Part shown: positions 1 through 8,247 of the stretch, piece after piece
Numbering within the stretch: position 1 is the first letter of the stretch
Layout of the letters: every line of letters begins with the position of its first letter
NCBI RefSeq assembly: GCF_002159555.1
Contig: NZ_NFIV01000004.1
Location: 124,001-188,000 of the forward strand
Source of the DNA: Muribaculum sp. An289
GTDB taxonomy: Bacteria > Bacteroidota > Bacteroidia > Bacteroidales > UBA932
Direction: 5' to 3'
Length of the DNA stretch: 64,000 nucleotides
The notes under the pieces: generated by a model
What the model was told of the DNA's origin: nothing
Seen by the model: the letters and a program-made list of their open reading frames with translations, nothing else
Databases searched by the model: none
Made by a program: the position numbers and the translations under genes

Positions 1-1368
1 ACTGCCGCCCTTGCGGAGTACAAGATACAAATCCAGAGCATTTTCGCCCGTAAAGGGCCGACTGTCACACTGTATGAAATAGTACCTGCCCCAGGTACCA
101 AGGTCGCGCAGATCAAGAGGATTGAAGAGGATATAGCACGTTCGATAGGTGTTCATGGCGTAAGGGTCATCACATTATTGAACACAATCGGAATAGAAGT
201 CCCTAATGACAGGCCGAGCACAGTGCCGATGAAGTCGATACTGAACGATCCAGCATTCAGGAACAATAAATTCGAACTTCCGATAGCCCTTGGGTATACC
301 ATATCCCAGAAGGTGCTCGCTTTCGATTTGACGAAGGCCCCTCATCTTTTGGTAGCAGGTGCGACAGGTATGGGAAAATCGGTAGGGCTTAACGCTATCC
401 TGACATCCCTGCTCTATTCGAAACATCCTGCCGAGCTGAAACTGGTGCTTGTGGATCCGAAGAGGGTGGAACTGTCCATTTACGGCGCCATAAAGAACCA
501 TTTTCTTGCGACACTTCCGGGGGAGGAGAAGCCTATCCTGACGGATACATCCAAGGTCGTGACGACGTTGAAGTCATTGTGCATGGAGATGGAGTCGCGC
601 TATGAGCTTCTCGAAATGGCCAAGGAGAGGAATATAAAGGATTACAACGCACGTTTCCTCGACAGGAAGCTCAATCCTAACAACGGGCATAAGTTCCTGC
701 CTTATATCGTTGTCGTCATAGACGAGTTTGCGGACCTGCTGATAACTGCCGGAAAAGAAATCGAGGAGCCTATATCGAGACTGGCTGCGAAGGCGAGGGC
801 TGTCGGAATACATCTTATTATCGCGACCCAAAGGCCGACGACAGATGTCATTACCGGTACGATCAAAGCCAATTTCCCTTCGCGCATAGCCTTCAAGGTG
901 TTGTCTGGAGTGGACTCCAGGACCATCATCGATGATGTCGGGGCCAACAGGCTGATAGGAAGGGGAGACATGCTTGTGATGATTGCCGGGCAGGAGATGT
1001 GCCGTGTGCAGTGTGCCTTCGTGGATACCGACGAGGCCATAAGGATTTCCGAATTCATAGGGTCGCAGCAAGGTTACGGTTCCCCTTATTACCTTCCGGA
1101 GTGCGATGACGAGTCGGATATTTCGTCCGTGGATCTCGGTAAGCGCGATCCTTTGTTCGATGAGGCCGCAAGGCTTATTGTTGCCAATCAGCAGGGGTCG
1201 ACCTCACTTCTCCAGAGGAAGATGGAGATAGGTTACAACCGGGCCGGAAGGATAATGGATCAGCTCGAAGCGGCCGGAATAGTGGGCCCGAGTGAAGGAT
1301 CCAAGGCAAGGAAGGTGCTTGTGCTGGATTTCGACCAGTTGGACGAGCTTTTAAAGACCCTTGATTGA
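1..1368 (+). CDS. ftsK: DNA translocase FtsK, C-terminal part (5' end outside window)
   Basis: The frame is open from base 1, so the gene begins upstream; the first ATG inside the window (178) is internal. FtsK is the septum-located, ATP-driven pump that clears chromosome DNA and activates dimer resolution. The Walker A motif GATGMGKS lies near bases 358-381 and the Walker B motif VVVIDEFADLL near 708-740. The last ~75 residues (from DPLFDEAARL) form the winged-helix gamma domain that reads polar DNA motifs. The N-terminal membrane domain is not visible. A LolA-like gene follows after 21 bp, a common pairing in Bacteroidetes. Confidence 0.96.
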   Translation, partial: TAALAEYKIQIQSIFARKGPTVTLYEIVPAPGTKVAQIKRIEEDIARSIGVHGVRVITLLNTIGIEVPNDRPSTVPMKSILNDPAFRNNKFELPIALGYTISQKVLAFDLTKAPHLLVAGATGMGKSVGLNAILTSLLYSKHPAELKLVLVDPKRVELSIYGAIKNHFLATLPGEEKPILTDTSKVVTTLKSLCMEMESRYELLEMAKERNIKDYNARFLDRKLNPNNGHKFLPYIVVVIDEFADLLITAGKEIEEPISRLAAKARAVGIHLIIATQRPTTDVITGTIKANFPSRIAFKVLSGVDSRTIIDDVGANRLIGRGDMLVMIAGQEMCRVQCAFVDTDEAIRISEFIGSQQGYGSPYYLPECDDESDISSVDLGKRDPLFDEAARLIVANQQGSTSLLQRKMEIGYNRAGRIMDQLEAAGIVGPSEGSKARKVLVLDFDQLDELLKTLD

Positions 1369-1389
1369 TTTATTTAAGGCTGGTTTATT

Positions 1390-2115
1390 ATGGCTAAAAC
1401 AATCTTTTCCATAGCATTGCTGCTGATAATGCTGTTGCCCGGAGCTTCCGGTGCCGCCGCCAGGACCGGTGATTCGGGAGCGGCGGATCCTTTCGATGTG
1501 TTCGTATCCGGGATTGCCGCGCTGAAAGAAAGTGCGGATGGGAGGATAAGGGCATCGGGGACGATGGAGATAAAGGAAGGCAAGTATTCGGGAAAATCCC
1601 GGTTTTCCATCGAGACCGCCTCTGACGGGTATCGTGCCTTCGGTGACGGGACGGAGATTCTGAATGACGGAAAATACAATTATATCATAGACAGCGGTTC
1701 CAAAGAGGTTACGGTGACGGATTTCGACATGGAGAGCCGTTCCGTACTGTCCAACCCTTTGTCGGTACTTTTTGAATTGCCCCAGGGATTCAGTGTGAAG
1801 AAGCGGACCTGGCAGGGTTCCAGTGAAAGTCGGTGTTATGCAGTCGAACTGGTTCCTGCGGGAGATGAGGCGGGACTGTCTTATCTTACATTGTATGTGC
1901 TTCCCGACGGGACCGGCCTGGCCGGATTGGAACTTGGCATCGTGCAAGGGGGAGAATCCCGTGATGGCAGCCGGAGGCAAACATCCGTCACTGTTGATAT
2001 GGACGATTTTTCAATGTCCGTGTCGGGAGTCTTTTCCGCCCGCGGCTTTACCCCTGATTTGGAAGCTCTTGAAATGGAGGGCTATTTCATCAATGATTTA
2101 AGGTCCGGTTTTTAA
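1390..2115 (+). CDS. LolA-like outer-membrane lipoprotein carrier
   Basis: This 241-residue protein has a clear N-terminal signal peptide (MAKTIFSIALLLIMLLPGASG) and no further membrane segment, so it should be periplasmic. The rest is beta-rich, with the pattern of the LolA family: an early 'IRASGTMEIKEGKYSGKSRF' strand pair, then a 'GTEILNDGKYNYII' hairpin. Known LolA proteins ferry lipoproteins from the inner to the outer membrane. The gene follows ftsK with a short gap and is probably co-transcribed. Assignment rests on fold pattern and position. A general lipoprotein-binding DUF is the alternative. Confidence 0.75.
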   Translation: MAKTIFSIALLLIMLLPGASGAAARTGDSGAADPFDVFVSGIAALKESADGRIRASGTMEIKEGKYSGKSRFSIETASDGYRAFGDGTEILNDGKYNYIIDSGSKEVTVTDFDMESRSVLSNPLSVLFELPQGFSVKKRTWQGSSESRCYAVELVPAGDEAGLSYLTLYVLPDGTGLAGLELGIVQGGESRDGSRRQTSVTVDMDDFSMSVSGVFSARGFTPDLEALEMEGYFINDLRSGF

Positions 2116-2138
2116 GCGGTTTTGGGGAATATCGCCGC

Positions 2139-2759
2139 TCAGATTATGCCTGCCTCCCTGAATACTTCCGTGATTGACGGATAAGTGTTGGTCAGGAAGG
2201 ATGGCAAGGTACTTTTCGCTATCCAGGTAGCTTTTGTAATGTCTTCTTCGGTCTGTGGAATGAGTTCTATAGGCGCCGTATAGGTCATCCGGTACCAGTA
2301 GGTGTGCTTCATTATGAGTTCTCCCTGGCCTTTCCATCTGTAGCAGTGGTGGGTGACACAGATCAATCCTCCCGGACTGATTTCCCTGAGCCCGGTTTCT
2401 TCGCGGACTTCCCTCAGGGCGGTCGCTTTCCTTTTTTCGCCCTTCTCCCGTTTTCCTTTCGGCAGGTCCCAGAGTCCGTTTCTGTAAATCATAAGATAGT
2501 CCCCGCGCCGGTTTTCGACGAGTCCTCCGCCTGCATCTATTTCGGAAAATGCCTTGCGGAATCTGTTGAAAAGTTTTTCCGGCTCTTCCGTAGGAATATA
2601 AAGCCTTTCGAGCCCTTTCCCGTTTTCGAAAAGCCTGACAGTCTCCCTGAAGTCTTTTTCCCCGTTAAGTCTCAGTATCACGGCATTGGCATCTTCGGGA
2701 AAGTTGTCGTCCTCCCCGCAGATAATTATCGCCCTGTTTTCAAAATATACCTTGAACAT
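2139..2759 (-). CDS. NUDIX hydrolase
   Basis: The protein carries a complete Nudix box, GKREKGEKRKATALREVREETGL minus nothing in spacing (G-x5-E-x7-RE-V-REE-x-GL), about two thirds along. Nudix enzymes hydrolyse nucleoside diphosphates linked to another group; the substrate cannot be told here. An extension to 2819 is open, but the ATG at 2759 is preferred because a TAATTTTG -7 element (2780-2787, minus strand) lies just upstream of it. That start gives 206 residues. The gene is divergent from pyrE. Confidence 0.88.
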   Translation of the reverse strand: MFKVYFENRAIIICGEDDNFPEDANAVILRLNGEKDFRETVRLFENGKGLERLYIPTEEPEKLFNRFRKAFSEIDAGGGLVENRRGDYLMIYRNGLWDLPKGKREKGEKRKATALREVREETGLREISPGGLICVTHHCYRWKGQGELIMKHTYWYRMTYTAPIELIPQTEEDITKATWIAKSTLPSFLTNTYPSITEVFREAGII

Positions 2760-2779
2760 GAATATTGTATTTGAAATGC

Positions 2780-2806
2780 CAAAATTATTAATTTTTCTTA
2801 AATTTG
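2780..2806. promoter_or_regulatory. Divergent -7 promoter elements for NUDIX gene and pyrE
   Basis: On the minus strand TAATTTTG (2787-2780) and on the plus strand TAAATTTG (2799-2806) both match the Bacteroidetes -7 consensus TAnnTTTG. They sit 20-30 bp upstream of the NUDIX ATG and the pyrE ATG. No well-spaced -33 TTTG is visible for either. Confidence 0.55.
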
Positions 2807-2831
2807 CACCGGTATTCATTTTTTAGGAATT

Positions 2832-3470
2832 ATGGAAAAAATAGAAAAAAAGGTTGCTGAGTCCCTTCTTGAAATAAAGGCCGTGACTTTGTCCCCTGAA
2901 AAGCCGTATACGTGGGCTTCAGGATGGAAATCGCCGATTTATTGCGATAACAGGAAGATACTCTCGTATCCGAAGTTGAGACGTGAAATCGCCAAATGGA
3001 TAGCCGAGACAGTAAAGGAAAATTTCAAAGAGTCCGATATAGTGGCAGGTGTTGCGACGGGTGCCATCGCAATAGGTATATTGGTGGCCGAGATTCTGGA
3101 AAAACCGTTCATTTATGTAAGGCCTAAACCAAAGGACCACGGTACCGGAGCGATGATCGAGGGCGTGCTTCCGGAAGGGGCCAAGGTGGTGGTCATCGAA
3201 GACCTGATATCTACCGGCAATTCGTCCCTGTCCGCAGTTGATGCGTTGAGGCGCAGCGGTGCGATAGTTTCCGGTATGGTTGCGATATTCAGCTACAATT
3301 TCCCTCAGTCGCGTGAGGCCTTCGAAAATGCCAACGTAGAACTGCATACGCTTACGAATTACGATACCTTGCTGGATATGGCGCAGTCATGCGGCTATAT
3401 CAGGGAAGAAGATATGGAACTGCTTCGCGAATGGAGATATTCTCCTGCCAATTGGGGAAAGAATGAGTAA
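2832..3470 (+). CDS. pyrE: Orotate phosphoribosyltransferase
   Basis: This enzyme joins orotate and PRPP to make orotidine 5'-phosphate in cytosolic pyrimidine synthesis. The 13-residue PRPP loop VVVIEDLISTGNSS is intact near residues 118-131, and the 'GVATGAIAIG' loop precedes it. The length of 212 residues is normal for the family. It starts a run of closely packed genes (SRPBCC, rRNA methyltransferase, CpXC), overlapping the next by 8 bp. Confidence 0.95.
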   Translation: MEKIEKKVAESLLEIKAVTLSPEKPYTWASGWKSPIYCDNRKILSYPKLRREIAKWIAETVKENFKESDIVAGVATGAIAIGILVAEILEKPFIYVRPKPKDHGTGAMIEGVLPEGAKVVVIEDLISTGNSSLSAVDALRRSGAIVSGMVAIFSYNFPQSREAFENANVELHTLTNYDTLLDMAQSCGYIREEDMELLREWRYSPANWGKNE

Positions 3471-3918
3471 GCAGATAACAAGCAAGCATGCTGTCATAGC
3501 CAAGAGGCCGTATGAAATTTATATGGCCTTTACCGATATGCGCAATTTCGTCAACTTTCTTCCTGAGGACAGGAAGGAAGGAGTGACTGCGGATTTCGAT
3601 TCGATTTCAGGTACGGTGCAGGGAATCAGGCTCGGAGTGAAGGTCGTGTCGCGCGTGCCTTATTCGGAAATAGCTTTCGAAAGCACTGAATCTCCGGTCA
3701 ATTTTTCATTCAGGCTGCATTTCGACGATGCGGAGGGCGGAGAGGCTACGGATTTCCATATCGACCTCGAAGCACAGCTCGGCTCGATGATGGGCATGAT
3801 GATTGGCGGCAAGCTGCGCGAGGCTGTGGACAAGCTCGTCGATACGCTTGCGGATGCCGCACAAGGGAAATTCCCCGAAGGTTTCGACCCTTCGAAATAC
3901 GGTGCGGGCAAATTTTGA
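3463..3918 (+). CDS. SRPBCC-fold protein
   Basis: This 151-residue cytosolic protein has the START/SRPBCC pattern: an initial strand (ITSKHAVIAKRPYEIYMAF), a central run of beta strands, and a long C-terminal helix (LREAVDKLVDTLADAAQ). Such proteins form a hydrophobic pocket, but no ligand can be assigned. Its start overlaps pyrE by 8 bp, so translation is probably coupled. Its stop abuts the following methyltransferase gene. Bacteroidetes pyrE genes often carry such a neighbour, but its role is unknown to me. Confidence 0.82.
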   Translation: MSKQITSKHAVIAKRPYEIYMAFTDMRNFVNFLPEDRKEGVTADFDSISGTVQGIRLGVKVVSRVPYSEIAFESTESPVNFSFRLHFDDAEGGEATDFHIDLEAQLGSMMGMMIGGKLREAVDKLVDTLADAAQGKFPEGFDPSKYGAGKF

Positions 3919-3926
3919 CCGGCAGT

Positions 3927-5336
3927 ATGGATGTCCCCGGCAATAGCACGACCGGCAATATCCCGGATGCATTTGTCCGTTATCTGACCGATGTAGCCGG
4001 ACATGAGAAAGCATCGGTTGCCGTCGCTTCCCTGTCATCTCTTCCATGCACTTCAATCAGGGTCAATCCTTCGAAATTTGCTGGTGCTGACAATGCTGGT
4101 TACAGGTACAGGCCGGTGCCCTGGTCCCGTTTTGGGGCGATATTGGAAAACAGGCCCGTTTTTACGCTGGATCCTTATTTTCATGCGGGGGCATATTATG
4201 TCCAGGATATATCCTCGATGTTTATAGGCCACGCATTCAGCGCCATTCTCGGAGATTCCGGGCTGGGTGGATGTCCCCTGAAAATACTGGACCTCTGTGC
4301 GGCGCCGGGAGGGAAGACTACCGACCTGGCTTCAAGGATGCCGGAAGGGAGCTTGCTTGTGGCCAATGAAGTAATCCGGCAGCGTGTCGGCACCCTCAGG
4401 GACAATGTGATGATATGGGGTAGCCCCGATGTCGCCGTTACGTGCGGAGACCCTTCGCGTTTCGGAAAACACCTCGTGGATTTTTTCGATTTTGTGATTG
4501 TGGATGCGCCCTGCTCGGGCGAAGGGATGTTCAGAAAAGACCCTTCTGCATTGGGTCAGTGGTCGGAAGATACGGTTTCGCTCTGTTCCGCACGCCAGAA
4601 AAGGATACTTGCAGACGTGTGGCCGGCACTGAAACCCGGAGGGGTGCTCATATATTCGACCTGTACTTACAACAGATATGAAAACGGTGACAATATCGCG
4701 TGGATGAAGTCGTCTTTCGGAGCGGAATCCGTACCGGTCCGCTGTCCAGAAGCGGAAAACGCCGGGGCCATCCCGGACGAGCACGGAGGCATGCTTTTCA
4801 TATACGGGGTTACTGAAGGAGAAGGGCAATATTGTGCCGCCGTAAGGAAGCCGGAGGGGGCTTTTGCCGCATATCCGGAAAAGAAAGCCGGATATGTGCC
4901 GGTAAAGGGTTTTCTTGAAAAGGCCTTCGACAGAAAAATGTTTTCTTTGCGGAATGCTGACGGGGAAGCGGTGGAAGTCCTTCCCGAAAACCTGTGCGGC
5001 ATGCTGCCGTATATAAGGCAGGCGGTTCCTGTGCTCTCGGCAGGGGTGATTGCCGGCTCCATGCGCGGAAAGGATTTCGTGCCCGATGCCTCCCTGGCCC
5101 TGTCTTCCGCCTATGAAAGGGACTTCTACCCGCGGATGCCCGTGGACAGGGAAACGGCGTTGAGGTTTCTGGCCAAGGAAAATATTTTCCTTTCAGGTTA
5201 CCCGAAAGGGTACCTTGCCGTGGAATACGGAGGGCTGCCGATAGGCTTCGTGAAGAACATAGGCGCCAGGATGAACAATCTGCATCCGTCCTCACGCAGG
5301 ATAAGGATGGACATAAAATTACGTAATGATGAATGA
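3927..5336 (+). CDS. rsmF: RsmF/RsmB-type rRNA (cytosine-C5) methyltransferase
   Basis: The SAM-binding motif ILDLCAAPGGKTTDLA, the VDAPCSGEGMFRKDP motif with the PC catalytic dipeptide, and the second catalytic cysteine in YSTCTYNRYEN identify a NOL1/NOP2/Sun m5C methyltransferase. A C-terminal ~150-residue extension resembles the RsmF PUA-like region. A TTG at 3915 would overlap the previous gene by 4 bp. I chose the ATG at 3927. The substrate is probably 16S rRNA, by family analogy only. Confidence 0.88.
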   Translation: MDVPGNSTTGNIPDAFVRYLTDVAGHEKASVAVASLSSLPCTSIRVNPSKFAGADNAGYRYRPVPWSRFGAILENRPVFTLDPYFHAGAYYVQDISSMFIGHAFSAILGDSGLGGCPLKILDLCAAPGGKTTDLASRMPEGSLLVANEVIRQRVGTLRDNVMIWGSPDVAVTCGDPSRFGKHLVDFFDFVIVDAPCSGEGMFRKDPSALGQWSEDTVSLCSARQKRILADVWPALKPGGVLIYSTCTYNRYENGDNIAWMKSSFGAESVPVRCPEAENAGAIPDEHGGMLFIYGVTEGEGQYCAAVRKPEGAFAAYPEKKAGYVPVKGFLEKAFDRKMFSLRNADGEAVEVLPENLCGMLPYIRQAVPVLSAGVIAGSMRGKDFVPDASLALSSAYERDFYPRMPVDRETALRFLAKENIFLSGYPKGYLAVEYGGLPIGFVKNIGARMNNLHPSSRRIRMDIKLRNDE

Positions 5337-5961
5337 AGACAGCAAATATATTTGCAGGTGCCCGGTATGCGGACATTGCGCGGAAGTGAGAAAATATCCG
5401 TCGGTCAATGCTTCGTCGGAGCCTGATTTGAGATTGAAAATTCTCGACGGTTCCCTCCTGAGATGGGTGTGTCCGGCCTGCGGCGAAACCACGTATGCGG
5501 AATATCCGCTTCTCTATCATGACCCCGGAAGGAAATTCATGATATGGATGGTCCCTTACAGCGCGTATGACCCGAACATAGAAGAATATGGTCTGAAGGT
5601 CGCCCGGCTGTTGCCGGATTATACCTGCCGGAAAGTGGACAATGTACTGAGGCTTGCCGAGAAAATACAGATTTTCGAGCAGGGCGCATCCGATGTGGCC
5701 GTGGAACTTTCGGAATATGTTTTCAGGCAGGAATCCGGTGCTTCCGGCAATTTTTTCTTTCATGGAATCCGTTTCGATGGCGGGCTTTGCCGCGAATTGA
5801 GGATTTCCGTGGTCAAAGCGGACGGCGGACACGAGTATTACAATGTATCGCCCGAAATATATACCGATTGCGAAGCCATTGTGGAGCGTAATCCGGATAT
5901 GAAGCCCGGGCCCGGTTTCGTGAGAGTTGATTATTCATGGATAATGTCTAAATTGAAGTGA
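5326..5961 (+). CDS. CpXC domain protein
   Basis: The N-terminal half has two cysteine pairs, CRCPVC (residues 10-15) and CPAC, arranged as in the CpXC domain, and so probably binds zinc. It also has the family-typical segment 'ETTYAEYPLLYHD' and a following 'MIWMVP'. The family's function is not known. The start overlaps the methyltransferase stop by about 11 bp and the ammonia-lyase follows 5 bp later, so it belongs to this transcription unit. It may only be a passenger of the lyase trio. Confidence 0.78.
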   Translation: MMNEDSKYICRCPVCGHCAEVRKYPSVNASSEPDLRLKILDGSLLRWVCPACGETTYAEYPLLYHDPGRKFMIWMVPYSAYDPNIEEYGLKVARLLPDYTCRKVDNVLRLAEKIQIFEQGASDVAVELSEYVFRQESGASGNFFFHGIRFDGGLCRELRISVVKADGGHEYYNVSPEIYTDCEAIVERNPDMKPGPGFVRVDYSWIMSKLK

Positions 5962-5965
5962 TGAT

Positions 5966-7486
5966 ATGATAACATTGGACAGAGAGCTGACATTGGAGCA
6001 GGTGGAAGCGCTGCTTTTCGAAAACGAGAAGCTTGCCGTTTCGGCCGCCGCCCGCAAAAGGGTGGAGGACAGTTGCGCCTTTCTTGCGGAATATTCTTCC
6101 GATAAAGTGATTTACGGGATAAATACCGGTTTCGGCCCTATGGCGCAGTACCGGGTGCCGGACAAGGATTTGAAACAGTTGCAGTACAATATAATCAGAA
6201 GCCATTCCACAGGGGCAGGGGAGCCGTTGCCCGACATTTATGTGAAGGCGGCCATGATTGCGAGGGTCGTCACCTTCGTCCAGGGATATTCCGGGATACA
6301 CTGGTCTTCGGTGGCGCTTCTGACGGAATTCATCAACAGGGACATTATCCCGAAAGTCCCTTCGCACGGCAGTGTGGGGGCTTCCGGAGACCTTGTCCAG
6401 CTCGCCCATATAGCCCTTGCGCTCATAGGCGAAGGCGAAGTGAGGCATAAGGGCCGTTGGTACAAGACTTCCGATATAATGAAACAGGAAGGCCTCCATC
6501 CGATAAGGATATATATCCGCGAAGGCCTTGCCCTGACTAACGGAACTTCGATGATGACTGGGATAGCCCTGGTCAATATGATTATGGCCGGCAGGCTGGT
6601 TTACTGGTCGATGATGACTTCTTCGCTGATGAACGAGGTGGCTTCATCTTACGGGGATTTCCTCGATGACAGGTTGCAGGCCGTAAAACGTCATGGAGGG
6701 CAGGCGGCCATAGCAAAGGGAATGAGGGATTTGCTCGAAGGAAGCAAGATGATAAGGGACAGGAAGAAGGAGCTTTACGACAACGGCCACAAGGATGTTT
6801 CGGTCTTCGACAGGAAGGTCCAGCCTTACTATTCGCTCAGATGTGTCCCGCAGGTGCTCGGCCCAGTGTATGAAACATTGTCCAATGCCGAGAACACGGT
6901 TGTCGACGAACTCAACTCGTCGAGCGACAATCCTGTGGTCGACAGGGAAAACGGCACAGTACTTCATGGGGGGAACTTCCATGGGGACTATGTTTCCTTC
7001 GAAATGGACAAGGTAAAGATAGCCGTCACGAAGATGACGATGCTTGCCGAGCGCCAGTTGAATTATCTGATGCATGACAAGCTGAACGGCATCCTGCCGC
7101 CATTCGTCAATCTCGGACGTCTCGGACTCAATTACGGGATGCAGGCGGCCCAGTTTACGGCGACATCGACTACGGCCGAATGCCAGACCCTGTCCATGCC
7201 GAATTATGTGCATTCCATTCCGAACAACAATGACAATCAGGATATAGTGTCGATGGGAACCAATTCGGCGCTGTTGGCGGCCAAGGTGATTGACAACTCT
7301 TTCCAGGTAATGGCCATACATTCAATGGCCCTTGCGAATGCGGTCGACGCCCTTGGAATTCAGGGCATGCTTGCCCCCGCAACGAAGGAATTCTATGATG
7401 ACATACGCGGTATGTTTCCGGCTTTTTCCGATGACAAGCCTCTGTACCGGTTTGTCGAACGTGTGACAGATTTTCTTAAAAACTGA
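5966..7486 (+). CDS. Aromatic amino-acid ammonia-lyase, probably tyrosine ammonia-lyase
   Basis: The MIO cofactor tripeptide Ala-Ser-Gly is at residues 139-141 in GSVGASGDLVQLAH, and catalytic Tyr50 sits in YGINTGFGPMAQ. The enzyme removes ammonia from His, Tyr or Phe. The selectivity region reads RSHSTGAGEPL (78-88), with the Ser-His seen in histidine lyases. However, the whole protein strongly resembles what I recall of flavobacterial tyrosine ammonia-lyases (LPPFVNLG, SIPNNNDNQDIVSMGTNSA). No hutU/hutI/hutG is nearby, while FabG and ketosynthase genes follow within 6 bp. I infer synthesis of 4-coumarate as a polyene starter; histidine ammonia-lyase remains possible. Confidence 0.82.
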   Translation: MITLDRELTLEQVEALLFENEKLAVSAAARKRVEDSCAFLAEYSSDKVIYGINTGFGPMAQYRVPDKDLKQLQYNIIRSHSTGAGEPLPDIYVKAAMIARVVTFVQGYSGIHWSSVALLTEFINRDIIPKVPSHGSVGASGDLVQLAHIALALIGEGEVRHKGRWYKTSDIMKQEGLHPIRIYIREGLALTNGTSMMTGIALVNMIMAGRLVYWSMMTSSLMNEVASSYGDFLDDRLQAVKRHGGQAAIAKGMRDLLEGSKMIRDRKKELYDNGHKDVSVFDRKVQPYYSLRCVPQVLGPVYETLSNAENTVVDELNSSSDNPVVDRENGTVLHGGNFHGDYVSFEMDKVKIAVTKMTMLAERQLNYLMHDKLNGILPPFVNLGRLGLNYGMQAAQFTATSTTAECQTLSMPNYVHSIPNNNDNQDIVSMGTNSALLAAKVIDNSFQVMAIHSMALANAVDALGIQGMLAPATKEFYDDIRGMFPAFSDDKPLYRFVERVTDFLKN

Positions 7487-7491
7487 AAACT

Positions 7492-8247
7492 ATGAAAACT
7501 GAAAACTATGAAAACAGGCGGAAATATGCTCTTGTTACCGGGGCTTCGCGCGGAATAGGCAGGGCGGTGGCCCTCAGGCTCGCGGCCGAAGGCTATGATG
7601 TGATTGTAAATTATCTCTCCAACGATGCGGCCGCTGCCGGAGTGGCGGATGAAATAACGGCTTCAGGCGGCAGGGCGGAACTTCTGCGTTTCGATGTCTC
7701 CGACCCGGTTGCGGTGGAAGAAGCCATGGATTCGTGGGAAAACCGGCATCCGGGCGATTTTATCTCTGTTTTGGTAAACAATGCCGGGATAAGGGATGAC
7801 AGCCTTATGGTTTTCATGTCGGACGAACAATGGAAGCATGTGCTTTCGACGGATTTGGATTCGTTTTTCTATGTTACCCGGCGCGTACTGAAAGGCATGC
7901 TGTCGGAAAGACGGGGCCGGATAGTCAATGTAGCCTCCCTGTCCGGAATAAAGGGTTTGCCCGGGCAGGCCAATTATTCGGCTGCCAAGGGGGCACTGAT
8001 TGCCGCCACCAAGGCCCTTGCCCAGGAAGTGGCAAGGCGCAATGTGACAGTGAATGCCGTCGCTCCAGGTTATATATCCACCGATATGGTTTCCGGGCTC
8101 GACGAGCAGAGCCTTAAGGCTTCCATACCTGCCGGGCGTTTCGGCAGGCCCGAAGAAGTCGCCGGCGCTGTGGCTTTCTTAGTGTCTGACGATGCGTCTT
8201 ATATCAACGGTGAAACCATATCTGTAAACGGAGGGCTTTATACATGA
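7492..8247 (+). CDS. 3-oxoacyl-ACP reductase, FabG-like SDR
   Basis: This classical short-chain dehydrogenase has the cofactor loop TGASRGIG (17-24), NNAG (96-99), a catalytic serine near 149-151 and Y162xxxK166. At 251 residues it fits NADPH-dependent 3-ketoacyl-ACP reductases. It lies between the ammonia-lyase (5 bp) and the ketosynthase (4-bp ATGA overlap), so the three are translated together. I infer that it reduces the keto group on a growing aryl-acyl chain. It is distinct from the housekeeping fabG expected in a fatty acid operon. Confidence 0.88.
   Translation: MKTENYENRRKYALVTGASRGIGRAVALRLAAEGYDVIVNYLSNDAAAAGVADEITASGGRAELLRFDVSDPVAVEEAMDSWENRHPGDFISVLVNNAGIRDDSLMVFMSDEQWKHVLSTDLDSFFYVTRRVLKGMLSERRGRIVNVASLSGIKGLPGQANYSAAKGALIAATKALAQEVARRNVTVNAVAPGYISTDMVSGLDEQSLKASIPAGRFGRPEEVAGAVAFLVSDDASYINGETISVNGGLYT

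Noticed and set aside
4810-5832. A 340-codon minus-strand frame across the rRNA methyltransferase and CpXC genes
   Set aside because: It crosses two well-supported overlapping genes and shows no domain.
5966-7486. Part of a histidine utilisation (hut) operon
   Set aside because: No urocanase, imidazolonepropionase or formiminoglutamase gene lies nearby; the neighbours belong to acyl-chain chemistry.
7481-7515. Short repeat AAAACTGAAAACTATG around the FabG-like gene start
   Set aside because: It is a 16-bp echo that puts a second ATG out of frame; it looks like chance low-complexity sequence, not a regulatory element.
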